The notes beneath the pieces are model-generated. The model saw only the letters and a list, made by a program, of their open reading frames with translations. It was not told the DNA's origin and searched no databases. Shown here piece after piece: positions 42,120-43,503 of a stretch of 43,503 nt of DNA. A program made the position numbers and the translations under genes. Origin of the DNA: Kitasatospora phosalacinea (lineage in GTDB: Bacteria > Actinomycetota > Actinomycetes > Streptomycetales > Streptomycetaceae). Positions within the stretch are counted from its first letter, which is position 1, and each line of letters begins with the position of its first letter. The DNA is taken from positions 1-43,503 of the forward strand of contig NZ_JNYE01000110.1 of the NCBI RefSeq assembly GCF_000717185.1. Reading direction: 5' to 3'.

Positions 42120-42465
42120 GCACCTTCCCCTCCTCCCCGTCCCCGGCACGTCCCGTCCGAACGCCCCACCGGGTGCCGCCGGACCGCAGGAACCGCCGCG
42201 CCCGCCGGTCGACTCCGGTCCGGCGACCGGCAGAGCCGTACGGGACAGCGTGTGCACGCACACCGCTTCACGGACCTCCCGGACGACCGTACGGACCGGC
42301 TTGCCCTCCTCCCCGCCCGCCGCGGCTTCACGGTCGGCGCCCAGTCCCATCGGCTCGTCCCGCCGACTCGTCCCGCCGGCCCCGGGGCGTCGGCGGCGCA
42401 GCGCCCCGGGTGGGCGCCGACCCTGGTGGTCTGCGCTTCCGTCCTGGCGTGCGATGCTCCTGGGC
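42120..42465. other. Non-coding stretch before the endonuclease IV gene
   Basis: About 350 bp of GC-rich DNA. Open frames are shadows with no ribosome site. The promoter of the endonuclease gene is presumably in the last 100 bases. Confidence 0.45.
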
Positions 42466-43368
42466 ATGGATTTCGCCCCGCGCAACCCGATCGGTGCCCA
42501 CGTTCCCGTCGCCGGGAAGGGGCTGGTCGGGACGGGGCTGGCCTACGCCGAGAAGGTCGGGGCGGAGGCGGTGCAGGTGTTCGTCGCCAATCCGCGCGGG
42601 TGGGCCACTCCGGCCGGGAGCCCCGCGCACGACCTGGCCTTCCGGGCGGCCTGCGCCGAGCGGGGCGTCCCGGCGTACGTGCACGCGCCGTACCTGATCA
42701 ACTTCGGCTCCGACTCGGCCGCGACCCGGGAGCGCTCCGCCGAGTCGCTGACGCACTCGCTGCACCGCTCGGCCGCGATCGGCGCCCTGGGGGCGGTCGT
42801 GCACACCGGGTCCGCGCTCTGCGGCACCCGGGCGGAGGCGCTCGCCCAGGTCCGCGAGCAGGTGCTACCGATCCTGGACGGCCTCGACCGGTACGGCGCC
42901 GACGCCCCGTGGCTGCTGCTGGAGCCGACCGCGGGTCAGGGCAGTTCGCTCTGCTCCCGGATGGACGACCTCGCCGCCTACCTGGAGGCCCTCGACCGCC
43001 ACCCGCTGGTCGGCGTCTGCCTGGACACCTGCCACGCCTTCGCCGCCGGGCACGACCTGGCCGCACCGGACGGGGTCGAGGAACTCTTCGACGCCCTGCA
43101 CCGGGCGGTCGGCCCCGGCCGGCTGCGGCTGATCCACGCCAACGACTCGCAGGACGTCGCGGGCGCCCGCAAGGACCGCCACGAGAACATCGGCGCGGGC
43201 CACATCGGCGCGGCCGCGTTCGAGGCACTGCTCGCGCACCCGGCCACCGAGGGCGTCCCGCTGATCATCGAGACCCCGGACGGCCGCCACGACCCCGCCC
43301 GGGTCGAGGGCGCCCGCCACTCCGCCGACATCGCCCTGCTCAAGCGGCTGCGCCGCCCCGTCTCCTGA
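42466..43368 (+). CDS. nfo: Endonuclease IV family AP endonuclease (deoxyribonuclease IV)
   Basis: Base-excision repair enzyme that cuts DNA at abasic sites. The 300-residue TIM-barrel protein has the family's metal-binding segments: NPIGAHVPVAGKGLVGTGLA, VHAPYLINFGS, VVHTGSALCG, LLLEPTAGQGSSL, CLDTCHAFAAGHD, and HANDSQDVAGARKDRHENIG with GAGHIG and IIETPDG. ATG 42466 is chosen by family alignment; ATG 42454 would add four residues, and the ribosome site is weak for both. Length is as expected (about 280-300). It stands alone after an MFS terminator. Confidence 0.9.
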   Translation: MDFAPRNPIGAHVPVAGKGLVGTGLAYAEKVGAEAVQVFVANPRGWATPAGSPAHDLAFRAACAERGVPAYVHAPYLINFGSDSAATRERSAESLTHSLHRSAAIGALGAVVHTGSALCGTRAEALAQVREQVLPILDGLDRYGADAPWLLLEPTAGQGSSLCSRMDDLAAYLEALDRHPLVGVCLDTCHAFAAGHDLAAPDGVEELFDALHRAVGPGRLRLIHANDSQDVAGARKDRHENIGAGHIGAAAFEALLAHPATEGVPLIIETPDGRHDPARVEGARHSADIALLKRLRRPVS

Positions 43369-43411
43369 GACGTCCTCCCCGCGCCCGCCCCGCGCCGGTT
43401 AAGCTCCCGGG

Positions 43412-43503
43412 GTGTCCGCCCCGCAGCCGATAGCCGCGCCCACCGCCATCAGCCCCGCCACCGCCACCGCCACCGCCGAGGCGACCAGCCCCGCCCCCGC
43501 CCC
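43412..43503 (+). CDS. Start of a further gene (truncated at right edge)
   Basis: GTG 43412 opens a frame with no stop to the edge, with Ala/Pro/Thr-rich text (APTAISPATATATAEATSPA). No ribosome site stands out beyond CCCGGGG. It could be the N-terminus of a membrane protein; nothing more can be said. Confidence 0.35.
   Translation, partial: MSAPQPIAAPTAISPATATATAEATSPAPA

Overview
The window is very high-GC DNA from a linear-replicon actinomycete, most likely Streptomyces or the sister genus Kitasatospora. Evidence: strong G/C preference at third codon positions, many GTG starts (one TTG, one probable CTG), and families typical of the group (tap-tpg telomere genes, SCO2583/SCO2584-type membrane protein, DUF4253, DUF5709, LuxR-type LAL regulator). 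Genus and species cannot be decided from sequence reading alone.

Layout. (1) 1-3111, minus strand: telomere-maintenance operon tap-tpg; tpg runs off the left edge. This suggests a chromosome arm or a linear plasmid. (2) 3.3-7.6 kb: small secreted, membrane and enzyme genes around two genes decayed by internal deletion, a SAM methyltransferase and an ABC-exporter ATPase/permease. (3) 7.7-12.6 kb: an MpaB-type oxygenase domain fused to calcium-binding EF-hands, a DUF4253 protein, a GNAT enzyme and a secreted NlpC/P60 endopeptidase. (4) 12.6-17.3 kb: divergent EamA exporter/LysR regulator, then the methionine pair metY-metX with a possible cysteine-containing leader peptide. (5) 17.4-19.6 kb: a DUF350 membrane protein divergent from a small lipoprotein and a glutathionylspermidine-synthase-like ATP-grasp ligase, similar to the yjfL-yjfM-yjfC and ygiB-ygiC genes of E. 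coli. (6) 19.6-20.7 kb: two divergent paralogous Arg-rich microproteins sharing a nearly mirror-symmetric control region. (7) 20.9-25.5 kb: a large LuxR ATPase regulator, a DUF5709 protein and a carbon-nitrogen hydrolase. (8) 25.6-32.1 kb: a GT-B-like gene preceded by 13 perfect copies of a 7-bp repeat, a STAND/NB-ARC-TPR protein with an N-terminal RHIM/BASS-like amyloid motif, a GNAT and a MATE pump with a 10-base homopolymer. (9) 32.4-43.5 kb: copper chaperone, GNAT, spermidine-synthase-like protein, alpha/beta hydrolase, AI-2E-family transporter, GDPD, a HTH-TOBE protein, ROK regulator with divergent MFS transporter, endonuclease IV, and the start of one more gene.

How the genes work together. 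Clear functional groups are tap-tpg (end patching of linear DNA), metY-metX (homocysteine synthesis), EamA/LysR and MFS/ROK (transporter with divergent local regulator and a palindrome between them), and the DUF350/lipoprotein/ATP-grasp trio (predicted envelope peptide or amine ligation). The best candidates for something undescribed are the GT-B-like gene with its heptanucleotide repeat, whose copy number sets the reading frame of an alternative N-terminus, and the neighbouring NB-ARC protein with an amyloid-type signalling motif. Next come the mirror-image promoter of the two microproteins and the oxygenase/EF-hand fusion.

Short tandem repeats are frequent and mostly lie in intergenic or gene-end DNA (672-782, 4983-5026, 10424-10468, 17331-17430, 19558-19630, 20621-20670, 25678-25772). 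No rRNA, tRNA, CRISPR array, insertion sequence or integrase was found.
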